Shown: positions 16,842 through 25,524 of the stretch, in pieces
How the letters are laid out: each line of letters starts with the position of its first letter
Position numbering within the stretch: position 1 is the stretch's first letter
The notes under the pieces: generated by a model
What the model saw: only the letters and a program-made list of their open reading frames with translations
What the model was told of the DNA's origin: nothing
Databases searched by the model: none
Assembly (NCBI GenBank): GCA_045546735.1
Contig: JAZQDJ010000044.1
Span: forward strand, 1-38,863
Direction: 5' to 3'
Source: SVFI01 sp045546735
Lineage (GTDB): Bacteria > Bacillota > Clostridia > Lachnospirales > Lachnospiraceae
DNA: 38,863 nt
Position numbers and translations under genes: made by a program

Positions 16842-17603
16842 CTATTTTTCTTTACTGGCATCTTCCAAAGCCTGTGAGAACTTATCCCACATAGCACCGT
16901 AACCTTCCGAAGACGGTTTGACCGGCTTTTTAATCTTGTTCTCATCATCAATCAGGATTTTGCCGCTCTTGCCCATCATAAGGACACGCGTTCCGAGCGT
17001 AATTGCCTCCTGAATATTGTGCGTGATGAAAATAAATGTAACTTCCTCTGTTGTGGAAATCTTATAAAGCTCCTTCTGCAGACTCTTACGGGTGATGGCA
17101 TCGAGCGCCGCGAACGGCTCATCCATCAAAATAATCTGAGGCTTCAAAGCAAGCGCTTTTGCAATCGCAACTCTCTGCTTCATACCTCCGGAAAGTTCAT
17201 GCGGATAATACTTCTGATATCCGTCAAGTCCTACCATTTCAATATATTTGTCAGAAATCTTTTTGAGTTCTGCTTTGTCCTTAATCCCTTTAAGCTTTAG
17301 CGCATACTGAACATTTTTTTCCACGGTTTTCCAAGGATACAGCTGGTTGTAATCCTGGAAGACCATAATACGGTCCGTGGACGGCTTTGTTACAACTTCA
17401 CCGTTACACTCAATCGTCCCCTCATAATCTTCAAATCCTGCGACGCAGCGCAGAAGTGTTGACTTTCCGCAACCTGACGGTCCGAGAATACAAATAAACT
17501 CTCTCTCTTTTACTGTCAGATTTAAGTTGTCCAAAATCTGATTTGTTCCCCCCGGCGACGTGAAAGATTTTGATAAATTCTTTACTTCCAATACTGTTTT
17601 CAT
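16842..17603 (-). CDS. ABC transporter ATPase, nitrate/sulfonate/taurine (SsuB/TauB) type
   Basis: Energises the importer encoded with it. Walker A (GPSGCGKST), Q-loop (VFQDYNQLYPW), signature (LSGGMKQRVAIAKAL), Walker B (QIILMDEPFAALD) and the switch histidine (FIFITHNIQEA) are all present in 253 residues. I set the start at the ATG at 17601-17603, which overlaps the permease stop by one base (TAATG) and has GGGGGATGG upstream. A GTG six codons earlier, inside the permease gene, is less likely. The exact substrate cannot be assigned from the ATPase. Confidence 0.92.
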   Translation of the reverse strand: MKTVLEVKNLSKSFTSPGGTNQILDNLNLTVKEREFICILGPSGCGKSTLLRCVAGFEDYEGTIECNGEVVTKPSTDRIMVFQDYNQLYPWKTVEKNVQYALKLKGIKDKAELKKISDKYIEMVGLDGYQKYYPHELSGGMKQRVAIAKALALKPQIILMDEPFAALDAITRKSLQKELYKISTTEEVTFIFITHNIQEAITLGTRVLMMGKSGKILIDDENKIKKPVKPSSEGYGAMWDKFSQALEDASKEK

Positions 17604-18379
17604 TATCTTACCATCCCCCACTTCTTCACTGTATTCTTTTCGATTGTACGGAACAGACCGTACTCAATCACCACACCGACGATAATAATCAAAAAGATGG
17701 CTGCATACACACTTGCATAATCGATCCAAATGGTTCTTGCATTGTTGATAAACACACCGATACCTGCGGACTGTGCAGCACCGAAAATCATCTCCGCACT
17801 GATAAGTCCTCTCCAGGCTCTTGCCCAACCTACCTTAATACCGGAAAGCATGTTTGCAAATGAAGCCGGAATATAAACACCGAATACAAGACCGACTGTG
17901 CTCAGTCCGATATTTTTACCGGATTCCACATAGATACGCGGCGTTGTCTTAAATCCGTCAATGATATTACGCGACATCGGCCATACAACAGAATGAATAA
18001 CTAAAATCAAGATAGACGTATCGTTCGCACCGATGGTAATCATTAAAATCGGCAAAAGCGCCACACCCGGAAGCAGGTCAAATACAGAGACAACAAGATT
18101 GTAAATCGAATCGAAAATCTCGCTGACAGCTGACAATCCGGAAAATAAGATTGCAAGAACAATACCGATTCCGAGTCCCTTGATAATAGAAACAAGAGAA
18201 TGTCCCAAATATACAAGAATCGTTCTCTGAGGGTCCGTAAAACTGCTGATCAGACTTTTAAAAATCGCATCCAGCGTCGGAAAACCCATAATATTTCTCT
18301 GCGTTGCATATACCTGCCAAAAGATAATACATGCAATCACAAAAATAATTTGTGCAATTATATTTTTGTATTTTTTCAT
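17603..18379 (-). CDS. ABC transporter permease, SsuC/TauC type
   Basis: Inner-membrane channel of the importer, 258 residues with about six hydrophobic segments. The EAA-type loop that docks the ATPase is visible (ESGKNIGLSTVGLVFGVYIPASFANMLSGIKVGWARAW). An AAGGATG ribosome site precedes the ATG, 27 bases after the binding-protein stop. Domain layout agrees with the BPD_transp_1 family of sulfonate, taurine, nitrate and pyrimidine-precursor importers. Confidence 0.92.
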   Translation of the reverse strand: MKKYKNIIAQIIFVIACIIFWQVYATQRNIMGFPTLDAIFKSLISSFTDPQRTILVYLGHSLVSIIKGLGIGIVLAILFSGLSAVSEIFDSIYNLVVSVFDLLPGVALLPILMITIGANDTSILILVIHSVVWPMSRNIIDGFKTTPRIYVESGKNIGLSTVGLVFGVYIPASFANMLSGIKVGWARAWRGLISAEMIFGAAQSAGIGVFINNARTIWIDYASVYAAIFLIIIVGVVIEYGLFRTIEKNTVKKWGMVR

Positions 18380-18406
18380 TTGCTCATCCTTTACCGTAAA
18401 ACCCGA

Positions 18407-19372
18407 TTATTCAGATACAACATTGTCATATTTGAACTCGTCCATAGTTACTTCTTTTGTAATAAATCCCGCACTGTACATAAAAGATGCCATGTCGTCT
18501 GCGCCGCGCAGCTGCGGGAAGAACTGACAATCCTCTTCGCTCAGGTAGCTCATAACTGTTTCACGGTCAAGGTCGAGATAATCTACTTCAATGTCCGCCA
18601 AGCCTTCCATATCGCTTCCGATAAATTCAAACGACTGGTCAAACGCAGCGCAAACCGCATTGTAAAGTTTCTCATCTTTCACAACGTTGTCAGATGCCAT
18701 CGCAAGAAGGAAACTGTTTCCGCTCGGCCATACTTCATTAATCTCTGCAAGCTCATTATAAGCTTCATTCTCTCTCTCCTGATAAATGAACGGAGATGAA
18801 GTCAAATGCAATTTTACCGTTCCGGATTCAAGCGCTGCCATACCTTCTGCATGAGACATTGCCTGTATATTGTTGTCGAGCGCATGGGCGTCTCCGAGGT
18901 TTTTCTCTGCTGCCATCGCAAGCAAAATGTGCTGGATAGAACCCGTATTTACAAGAGCTATTTTGTCCTCACTTGTAATATCCGCAAGACTCTGAATGGA
19001 TGGGTCGTTACTCATAAGACCGTGGGACTGAGAACAAAGATTGGAAATCGCTTTGTACGGAACACCCGCTGCCACACCCGAAACCGCCGGTCCGAGACCC
19101 ATACATCCGATATCAATTGTTCCTCCGATAATACCTTCATTAATCGCCGCACCGGAATCAAGTTTCACATACTCCACTTCAATCTCTCCGTCATAGTTAG
19201 CTTCAATTAACTCTTTCACTTCCATCACGTGAATCGGTGCATAACCGATACCGCCCTGATATGCAATGGTAATCTTTTTTGCGTCCTCTGTCTGCTGCGC
19301 ATCTGAGCCGCACGCTGTGAGCGCAAATACCATACTCACGCTGAGTAACAAAGCCATAAATTTTTTCATCAT
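18407..19372 (-). CDS. Substrate-binding lipoprotein, NMT1/SsuA-like
   Basis: Extracytoplasmic receptor of the importer. A lipoprotein signal peptide ends in LTAC (lipidated Cys at residue 21). The mature part begins KKITIAYQGGIGYAPIHVM, the usual opening of NMT1/SsuA-type binding proteins. The GGTIDIGCMGLGPAV segment is the family's ligand-cleft region. The 321-residue length is normal. A strong AGGAGG site precedes two consecutive ATGs; I use the first. The ligand could be a sulfonate, taurine-like amine, thiamine precursor or another small organic compound. No ssuD or tauD-type enzyme is nearby to decide. Confidence 0.9.
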   Translation of the reverse strand: MMKKFMALLLSVSMVFALTACGSDAQQTEDAKKITIAYQGGIGYAPIHVMEVKELIEANYDGEIEVEYVKLDSGAAINEGIIGGTIDIGCMGLGPAVSGVAAGVPYKAISNLCSQSHGLMSNDPSIQSLADITSEDKIALVNTGSIQHILLAMAAEKNLGDAHALDNNIQAMSHAEGMAALESGTVKLHLTSSPFIYQERENEAYNELAEINEVWPSGNSFLLAMASDNVVKDEKLYNAVCAAFDQSFEFIGSDMEGLADIEVDYLDLDRETVMSYLSEEDCQFFPQLRGADDMASFMYSAGFITKEVTMDEFKYDNVVSE

Positions 19373-19397
19373 AAAAAATTCCTCCTTTTACTTCTGA

Positions 19398-20330
19398 CTA
19401 TTCGTCAGTCTCGTCCACCAAATGACTGATTAATTCCTTACATGCTCCTGACATAAATAATTCCTTGTTATAGGCAACATATATATTTCGGCCGGATATG
19501 CTGTCCGGAAGCGGATATACGCAAATACTGCTAAGATCCTGATTTCCTTCCAAAGCGCCTTCCGATGCAAAGCAGCAAGCCTCCCCTTTTACTACAAGGT
19601 TTACTGCTGTGGACACTTGATTTACCGTGATTTTATTCTCCGGAACAATTCCGTTTGCTTCAAAAAACTGTTCCATCTGCTCATGAAGCGGCTGTCCCGG
19701 TTCCAAAAAGATAAATTCCTCACTGTCGAGCATCGTGTAATCAAACAACTCTCCGCTCTCACCCGGCTTTACCTGATACTCCTTTATTTTTTCATTTAAA
19801 GGATTCTCTTTCGGAACACATAAATATATCTTTTCCTGTTTGATCCGTTTTGTTTCAAAGTTTTTCGGAATATCTTCACTCGTGCTCACAAAGCAGCTGA
19901 GTTCTCCCTTTGTCGCCATATCAATCAATTCCGCAAGAGGTGAAGACTTAATGTCGATGCGGTACTGCGGATGCTCTTTTCGAAGTGCAATCACTGCATC
20001 CGTCACCACCGACTCCACATAAGCTACAGGTCCGCCAATCGTCACTTTACTGTTCATCTCCTGGCGGTAATTATCAATTCTCTGCTGAAAATCGTCCGCC
20101 AGCACCTGCATTTTTTTCAGATAATCAAAATAAAGTTCTCCTTCCGGTGTAAAAGTAATCGGAACTTTCTTCCGGTTAAAAATTTTAAATCCGAGTTCAT
20201 TCTCGAGCGCCGTCAGTCCCGAACTTAAGGCCGGCTGGGAAATACCGAGATGCGCTGCTGCCTTACTCAAATTTCCATGCTCTACAATTTGAATTACGTA
20301 ATTGTCATATACTCTTCTGTCCATTTCCAC
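19398..20330 (-). CDS. LysR-family transcriptional regulator
   Basis: Has an N-terminal winged helix-turn-helix (NLSKAAAHLGISQPALSSGLTALENELGFKIF, residues ~17-49) and a C-terminal LysR substrate-binding domain, 310 residues in all. It is the first gene of the importer unit and is read in the same direction, unlike the divergent arrangement common for LysR genes. Such proximity suggests it senses the imported compound or a product of it. I keep the GTG at 20328-20330, five bases after AAGGA; an ATG two codons on is also possible but is spaced less well. Confidence 0.92.
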   Translation of the reverse strand: MEMDRRVYDNYVIQIVEHGNLSKAAAHLGISQPALSSGLTALENELGFKIFNRKKVPITFTPEGELYFDYLKKMQVLADDFQQRIDNYRQEMNSKVTIGGPVAYVESVVTDAVIALRKEHPQYRIDIKSSPLAELIDMATKGELSCFVSTSEDIPKNFETKRIKQEKIYLCVPKENPLNEKIKEYQVKPGESGELFDYTMLDSEEFIFLEPGQPLHEQMEQFFEANGIVPENKITVNQVSTAVNLVVKGEACCFASEGALEGNQDLSSICVYPLPDSISGRNIYVAYNKELFMSGACKELISHLVDETDE

Positions 20331-20372
20331 ATATTTCCTTTTACTTATATGGCATAACCGTTTTCTTATGTT

Positions 20373-20401
20373 AGTTTACTGCGATTGCATCGAGATGTCA
20401 A
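20373..20401 (-). promoter_or_regulatory. Sigma-A-type promoter for the LysR-ABC operon
   Basis: Minus-strand TTGACA (20396-20401), a 17-base spacer and TAAACT (20373-20378), about 45 bases upstream of the LysR start. The -35 is a perfect consensus. Confidence 0.8.
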
Positions 20402-20420
20402 GAAAAATTAAAATTAGCGA

Positions 20421-20449
20421 CAAAAAAAGAACCTGATTTCTCAGATTCT
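20421..20449 (-). terminator. Rho-independent terminator overlapping the end of the GT14-like gene
   Basis: AGAATCTGA and TCAGGTTCT make a nine-pair stem with a GAAA loop, followed by TTTTTTTG on the minus strand. The stop codon of the preceding gene (20441-20443) lies inside the stem, so the hairpin uses coding bases. Confidence 0.85.
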
Positions 20450-21316
20450 TTCTATATCTTGTTCAATTTTATTCCTCAATTCTTTCGAAATTTCCGGATG
20501 AAATTTTCTCGCAAACAAGCATCCGCTCGCCATGACCGCCTCGTAATCCTCTTCTGTCAGATATGCCGGACTCGAACCGTCACCTTTGCTCCAGTCCATA
20601 TATCGAAGCTCTTTGTCAACTACCTTCTGCGACCACTTGTCATGGTTCATAAACAGGGTCTGGAAAAAAAACTCCTCCGGAACCTGGCATTTATACAAAT
20701 CGTTCCAAAACTCTTCATGGCGTGACACATACTCAACCACATAGGCTGCTGCCTCTTTTGGCATGGAAATGTAAACAAGTCCTTTGTAGATGCGCGTAAA
20801 CTCACCGATGCCCTCACGGAACACACCACAGGCTTTTTGGAGTTTCACTGTCATGTGCTGAATCATCCAAAGTACTTTGTTTTTGACATTTTTATCCTGA
20901 AACCAGTTGTAATACCGATAGCGTACTGTCACTGTCTCCGGAAGATCTTCCGGCCGGATATAACTCATATAAATATTCTCACAGGCAAGAAACTGCTCGT
21001 CGAGTTTTACCGGCGACACAAGAGGAAAGTCCTCTCCGGTCAACATGTGCATATAGGAAACATCCTCATTTCCCACTGCCATCATGACAAGTTTTAAAAT
21101 TGCACGCACATGATTAAATCCGCCCCACTTGATATCGTATTTGCGGATGGCCATGCAGCCCGGAATCTGATTGAGTTTCTCAATATCCTCATCCGTAATC
21201 GTACGGCTCTTTTTGTCAATGTGAATATAAACATAACCGTTTTTTGCAAACATATCTGCCAGCCCAAAAAGCGATCCTGCATCTTTGTACGCCGTAATTA
21301 AATAGGCCTGTTTCAT
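20441..21316 (-). CDS. Core-2/I-branching (GT14-like) glycosyltransferase
   Basis: Resembles the core-2/I-branching β-1,6-N-acetylglucosaminyltransferase family (GT14), whose bacterial members modify surface glycans. Visible family features are the N-terminal AYLITAYKD, the VYIHIDKKS motif, the KWGGFNHV region and the YMHMLTGEDFPL block. The late PEEFFFQTLFMNH motif carries the expected catalytic glutamate. At 291 residues it has no membrane segment, so it probably acts in the cytoplasm. The ATG overlaps the S41 protease stop by one base (TAATG). The donor sugar is not certain. Confidence 0.82.
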   Translation of the reverse strand: MKQAYLITAYKDAGSLFGLADMFAKNGYVYIHIDKKSRTITDEDIEKLNQIPGCMAIRKYDIKWGGFNHVRAILKLVMMAVGNEDVSYMHMLTGEDFPLVSPVKLDEQFLACENIYMSYIRPEDLPETVTVRYRYYNWFQDKNVKNKVLWMIQHMTVKLQKACGVFREGIGEFTRIYKGLVYISMPKEAAAYVVEYVSRHEEFWNDLYKCQVPEEFFFQTLFMNHDKWSQKVVDKELRYMDWSKGDGSSPAYLTEEDYEAVMASGCLFARKFHPEISKELRNKIEQDIERI

Positions 21317-22611
21317 TATTTTATTTCTCCCGACAGAATTTCTATCGCTCTCTCAAGCTGATTGTCCGTTCCGTCTTCTACATATTTTTCAACATCTAAT
21401 TTTACTTCTTCGTCCGGCGATACACCGACTTCATGGATATCATTTCCCTTCGGCGTGTAATAGTGGCTGATTGTAAGTTTCAGTCCGGAACCATCTGACA
21501 CACCAAACACCTTCTGCACGATACCTTTACCGAATGTTGTTGTTCCGACCAATGTTCCGATACCGTAATCTTTGACAGCTCCTGCCAGAATCTCTGCAGC
21601 CGAAGCACTGTTTTCATTAATCAGCACTACAAGCGGAACTTCTAGCTGATGCGCTCCGTTTGATGCATATTCTTCGCGTTCACCTTTTTTATCCTCCATA
21701 TAAACAATGAGGCCTTCCGGTAAAATCATACGCGAAATTTCAACAACACTTGTGAGCGTTCCTCCCGGATTACCGCGAAGGTCAATGATGAGACCTTTCA
21801 TTCCATCTTCTCTTGCCTGCGCAAGCTTTTCTTCAAACTGGCTGCTCGTTACTTCCTCAAACTGTGTAATTGTAATATTTGCAATTCCGTTCTCCAACAT
21901 TTCATAAGTTACTGTCGGAGCTTCGACGCGTCTGCGCGTTACCGGGATTTCCAAAAAGTCCGTCTCGCCGACACGTGAAATGGTCAGCACAACTTCTGTA
22001 TTTTCTTCTCCTTTAATCAAAGCTACTACTTCCGTCGTTGTCATACCATACGTATCAACACCGTCCACTTTGACTAAAACATCCTCTGCTTTCAGTCCGG
22101 CCTCTTCTGCCGGTGTTCCTTCAATAATACCCGTCAACTTGCAATACTGCGTCTCCGGATCCAGTCCGACATAAGCACCGATACCATAGTAAATACCGCT
22201 CGTTGATTCCTGCAATTCCTGCAATTCTTCTAACGTATAATACTCAGAATACGGATCGCCTGTCGCTTCCACAATTCCGCGGTAAAGACCTGTCTCCAAA
22301 TCCTCTTTGCTAATCTCGCCCAAATAATACTCATGAATGGTATCTTCAATAATTCCGAGTTTTTGTAAAGATAATGCGTTAATCGCACTTTCCGTCGCAT
22401 CAGTCTGGGATGCTTTTGCGCCCATCACACGGACATCTTTGCTTTTTCCCATCTGCACAAGATAAATCACACAGGAAATCAAAATTGCAACTACCAGTCC
22501 GGCAATCATACCGCCGAGGAACCAGTTTCTCTTCAAAAGAGACTTCTCTTTCTTATTCTCTTTTATTTGCACAAGAACTTCCTGCTGCTCTACTTCCTGT
22601 GTCTCTATCAT
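21316..22611 (-). CDS. S41 family C-terminal processing protease (CtpA/CtpB-like)
   Basis: Membrane-anchored serine protease acting outside the cytoplasm. A basic N-terminal tail precedes one transmembrane helix (residues ~31-52). A PDZ domain follows (about 140-215; GIGAYVG...EEAGLKAEDVLVKVDG). Next is the S41 catalytic domain with the LIIDLRGNPGG motif, the SAS catalytic serine motif at residues 335-337 and the general-base lysine in TTFGKG (K362). All catalytic residues are retained. It sits between the M23 hydrolase and the glycosyltransferase, a context suggesting processing of wall enzymes or signalling proteins. Confidence 0.93.
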   Translation of the reverse strand: MIETQEVEQQEVLVQIKENKKEKSLLKRNWFLGGMIAGLVVAILISCVIYLVQMGKSKDVRVMGAKASQTDATESAINALSLQKLGIIEDTIHEYYLGEISKEDLETGLYRGIVEATGDPYSEYYTLEELQELQESTSGIYYGIGAYVGLDPETQYCKLTGIIEGTPAEEAGLKAEDVLVKVDGVDTYGMTTTEVVALIKGEENTEVVLTISRVGETDFLEIPVTRRRVEAPTVTYEMLENGIANITITQFEEVTSSQFEEKLAQAREDGMKGLIIDLRGNPGGTLTSVVEISRMILPEGLIVYMEDKKGEREEYASNGAHQLEVPLVVLINENSASAAEILAGAVKDYGIGTLVGTTTFGKGIVQKVFGVSDGSGLKLTISHYYTPKGNDIHEVGVSPDEEVKLDVEKYVEDGTDNQLERAIEILSGEIK

Positions 22612-22632
22612 AATTTAACATTCCCTTTCCGC

Positions 22633-23853
22633 TTATAAATAATTCCAAGGACTCACATATCCTCCGTTCAGACGCACGCTGAAATGAAGATGCGGACCCG
22701 TCGAACGTCCTGTGGATCCGACCGCTGCAATCTCCTCCCCCTTTGACACAATATCGCCTTTTGATACATATAGTACCGAAGCATGCATATAAATCGTAAA
22801 CAATCCGCCGCCATGGTCAATCATAATATAATTTCCCATCGTGTTACTGTATGTAGCAGCAATAACCTCACCGTCTGTCGCTGCCAGAATCGGACTTCCT
22901 GTCGGAGCTGCCATATCAACACCGTTATGGAACTGCTGCACACCTAAAATCGGATGTGTTCTCCAACCATAATCGTCGGAAATACGCGTATATGAAGGGG
23001 CCGGCCAGCAAAACTCTCCGCCGCTGTACTGCGCATCGTTTTCGGACACTCCCATCTGTTTACGCTTCTCTTTTGCTGCAGAAACCGACGCTTCCAAAGC
23101 ACCGATTAAATCATCCTGCTCCGCAATCATGTCTTCATATTCTTTGATTGCCTTCTCTTTATTTGCAATATCCGTCTGGTATTCTTTTATTTCTTCCTGC
23201 TTTTCATCAATCAGTCCCTGCATCTGATCCTGTTGCTTTTTCACGTCCTGACGAACCGTTTCCAAAGCTTCTTTCTGGGATGCAAGTTCCTTTTCCAATG
23301 CTTCCACTTTTACTTTCGTCTCTTCATACGTATCAAGCATCCGTCTGTCATAAGCCGACACCTGTTCAATATACTCGGCTTTATTCAACATTTCACTGAA
23401 ACTTGAACAAGAAAGTAAAATCTCGATAAAAGACATGGATCCGTGCTCATACATAAACTGAATACGGATTTTCATATCTTCATACTGTTTTTCAATGTTT
23501 TCTTTTGCCTCGGCAAGTTTTTCTACCGTATGCTCATGCTCTGTCTCTTTTTCCTCAAGAAGACTTTCCACTTCCATAAGCTTCATCGAAACCTGACTCA
23601 TTTCATTGTCAAGTTCTACGACATGACCTGCCAATTCATCCTTTGCTTCCTGCAAAGACTCTTTCAATGCCTGTGCCGCCTCAAGATTGCTCTGCAGTTC
23701 TTTCTTTTCACTCTTCGCATCCGAAAGGGCTGCACTGTCATTCTTAATCTGTTCATCCAGACTTTCTTTTGTGTCTGCAACAACAGAACAAGGAACCATC
23801 AAAAACATAATTGCGGCAAGAAAAAATCCAAGCCATCTTTTTGTTCTTATCAT
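22633..23853 (-). CDS. Secreted coiled-coil M23 (LytM) peptidoglycan endopeptidase, FtsEX partner type
   Basis: A signal peptide covers about residues 1-26. Long coiled-coil segments rich in E, K, Q and L follow (about 28-125 and 165-268). The C-terminal LytM domain has the zinc ligands H309 and D313 (HNGVD), H357, and the HLH motif at 388-390, so it is predicted to be active rather than a degenerate activator. This architecture matches hydrolases held in check by FtsEX (EnvC-like coiled coil; PcsB-like role but with M23 instead of CHAP). It lies 75 bases downstream of ftsX in the same direction. Length is 406 residues. Confidence 0.92.
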   Translation of the reverse strand: MIRTKRWLGFFLAAIMFLMVPCSVVADTKESLDEQIKNDSAALSDAKSEKKELQSNLEAAQALKESLQEAKDELAGHVVELDNEMSQVSMKLMEVESLLEEKETEHEHTVEKLAEAKENIEKQYEDMKIRIQFMYEHGSMSFIEILLSCSSFSEMLNKAEYIEQVSAYDRRMLDTYEETKVKVEALEKELASQKEALETVRQDVKKQQDQMQGLIDEKQEEIKEYQTDIANKEKAIKEYEDMIAEQDDLIGALEASVSAAKEKRKQMGVSENDAQYSGGEFCWPAPSYTRISDDYGWRTHPILGVQQFHNGVDMAAPTGSPILAATDGEVIAATYSNTMGNYIMIDHGGGLFTIYMHASVLYVSKGDIVSKGEEIAAVGSTGRSTGPHLHFSVRLNGGYVSPWNYL

Positions 23854-23927
23854 GCTGTCATTTTCTCCTGTACATTATTCCACGTCGATGGACGTTTCCG
23901 TGAAGGCTCATTATTTCATATTCACAA

Positions 23928-24827
23928 TCAGACGCGAATATGTTTGCGAACCGTCGAAAAACTTCCGATAAATCCGATACCGATACCAATCATAAGCGAA
24001 ACCGGAATCAGCACCTGGAACACCTGCTCTACCGTCAGGAATTTCAAAAGCTGCGTCAACATCTGGAATCTCGTCGATAAATAGTCCAGTACATTGTTAT
24101 AGATAAAGTATATGATTGCAAGCGGTAAAAGCGAACCGAATGCACCGATCAGCATACCTTCAATCACAAACGGAGCTCTGACAAAAAAGTCGGTCGCACC
24201 GATATATTTCATAATATTAATCTCTTCTTTACGGACAGAAATACCGATTGTAACCGTATTACTGATCAGGAATACGGAAACCGCCAAAAGAATTGCAATA
24301 ATACCGATAGAAACATAACCAATCAGCTTGTTCATACCGGAAAGTGTATTCGCCGTAATGTCCGAACGGTTTACTTTGCGCACGCCTTGAATGGACTCCA
24401 AATAAGTCACAAGACTATCCTGCATGGAAACATCATTCAGATATACTTCATAGTTTTCGGAGTCTTTGATTGGGTTATCATCACCGAAACCTTCCGCATA
24501 TTCAGCGAGGTATTCCTCCTTAAAACTCTCCCATGCTTCATCCGAAGATACGAAATTCACGCGGGATACCTCTGCTCTCTTTTCAATCATCTGTCCGATT
24601 TCCGCAATACGTTCATCGCTTGTGTCCTCGTTAAAAAACACCGTAACTGCCACACCTTCCTGCGCCTCTTTTACGATGTGCTGGAAATTGGCAACTACCG
24701 AATAGAAAATACCGAACATAAACAAGCAGGCACTGATTGTCGCCATAGATGCCAGCGAATACCACTTGTTGCGGAAAATATTGATTACGCCCTGTTTTAT
24801 TGTATAAATTAATGTACTAAATCTCAT
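23928..24827 (-). CDS. ftsX: Cell-division ABC transporter-like protein FtsX
   Basis: Membrane half of FtsEX, which relays ATP hydrolysis to an extracellular wall hydrolase. Four hydrophobic segments are seen: one near residues 25-48, then three after residue ~170. A large external loop (about 50-165) lies between, the usual FtsX topology. I start at the ATG at 24825-24827 (MRFSTLIY), giving 299 residues. It overlaps the ftsE 3' end by 11 bases, whereas the longer reading frame extends further into ftsE. The partner hydrolase gene follows directly. Confidence 0.93.
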   Translation of the reverse strand: MRFSTLIYTIKQGVINIFRNKWYSLASMATISACLFMFGIFYSVVANFQHIVKEAQEGVAVTVFFNEDTSDERIAEIGQMIEKRAEVSRVNFVSSDEAWESFKEEYLAEYAEGFGDDNPIKDSENYEVYLNDVSMQDSLVTYLESIQGVRKVNRSDITANTLSGMNKLIGYVSIGIIAILLAVSVFLISNTVTIGISVRKEEINIMKYIGATDFFVRAPFVIEGMLIGAFGSLLPLAIIYFIYNNVLDYLSTRFQMLTQLLKFLTVEQVFQVLIPVSLMIGIGIGFIGSFSTVRKHIRV

Positions 24828-25503
24828 CGATGTATGTACCTTCCTTCTCGTCACTGACAATAACGCCTTTGTTCATAGTGATTACACGTTTCTTCATCGC
24901 ATTTACAATCTCACGATTGTGTGTAACGACAACAACTGTTGTTCCTCTTGCATTGATTTCCTCAAACAGCTTCATGATTTCCCACGAGTTCTTCGGATCA
25001 AGATTTCCTGTCGGCTCGTCTGCAAGAAGAATCGGCGGATCATTGACAAGTGCTCTGGCAAGTGCCACACGCTGCTGCTCTCCACCGGAAAGCTGTTTCG
25101 GTCTCGCTTTATATTTTCCTGCCAAACCTACCGTCGATAAAATTGAAGGAACATTTCTTTTAATTTCTTTGTTCGGGGTCTGTACAATACGCTGTGCAAA
25201 CGCAACATTCTCATAAACATTTCGATCTTTCAGCAGACGGAAATCCTGGAATACGACGCCGAGACTGCGGCGGTATTTCGGAATCTGTTTGTGACGCAGA
25301 TTTGCAACATCCATATTATTTACCGTAATCGATCCGGATGTCGGCATTAGTTCTCTTAAAAGCAATTTAATCAGCGTAGACTTTCCTGAACCGCTGTCGC
25401 CCACAATAAACACAAATTCGCCGGCTTCAATATGAAGACTGATACCGTTCAGCGCCGGTGCTCCGGTCGAATATGACTTTACAACATTTTCCAATGTAAT
25501 CAT
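24817..25503 (-). CDS. ftsE: Cell-division ATP-binding protein FtsE
   Basis: ATPase partner of FtsX. The 228-residue protein has Walker A (GDSGSGKST, residues ~35-43), Q-loop (VFQDFRLL), signature (LSGGEQQRVALARAL), Walker B (ILLADEPTGNLD) and the H-switch (VVVVTHN). FtsE identity rather than a generic exporter rests on the downstream overlapping ftsX and the short single-domain length. Confidence 0.95.
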   Translation of the reverse strand: MITLENVVKSYSTGAPALNGISLHIEAGEFVFIVGDSGSGKSTLIKLLLRELMPTSGSITVNNMDVANLRHKQIPKYRRSLGVVFQDFRLLKDRNVYENVAFAQRIVQTPNKEIKRNVPSILSTVGLAGKYKARPKQLSGGEQQRVALARALVNDPPILLADEPTGNLDPKNSWEIMKLFEEINARGTTVVVVTHNREIVNAMKKRVITMNKGVIVSDEKEGTYIDEI

Positions 25504-25524
25504 AGGAATCTTTTCTCCTTAATA

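Noticed and set aside
16464..16877. Plus-strand open frame of 137 codons in the repeat-rich spacer
   Set aside because: Runs through the 11-bp repeats and the terminator and into the end of the ABC ATPase gene; no ribosome site, low-complexity translation.
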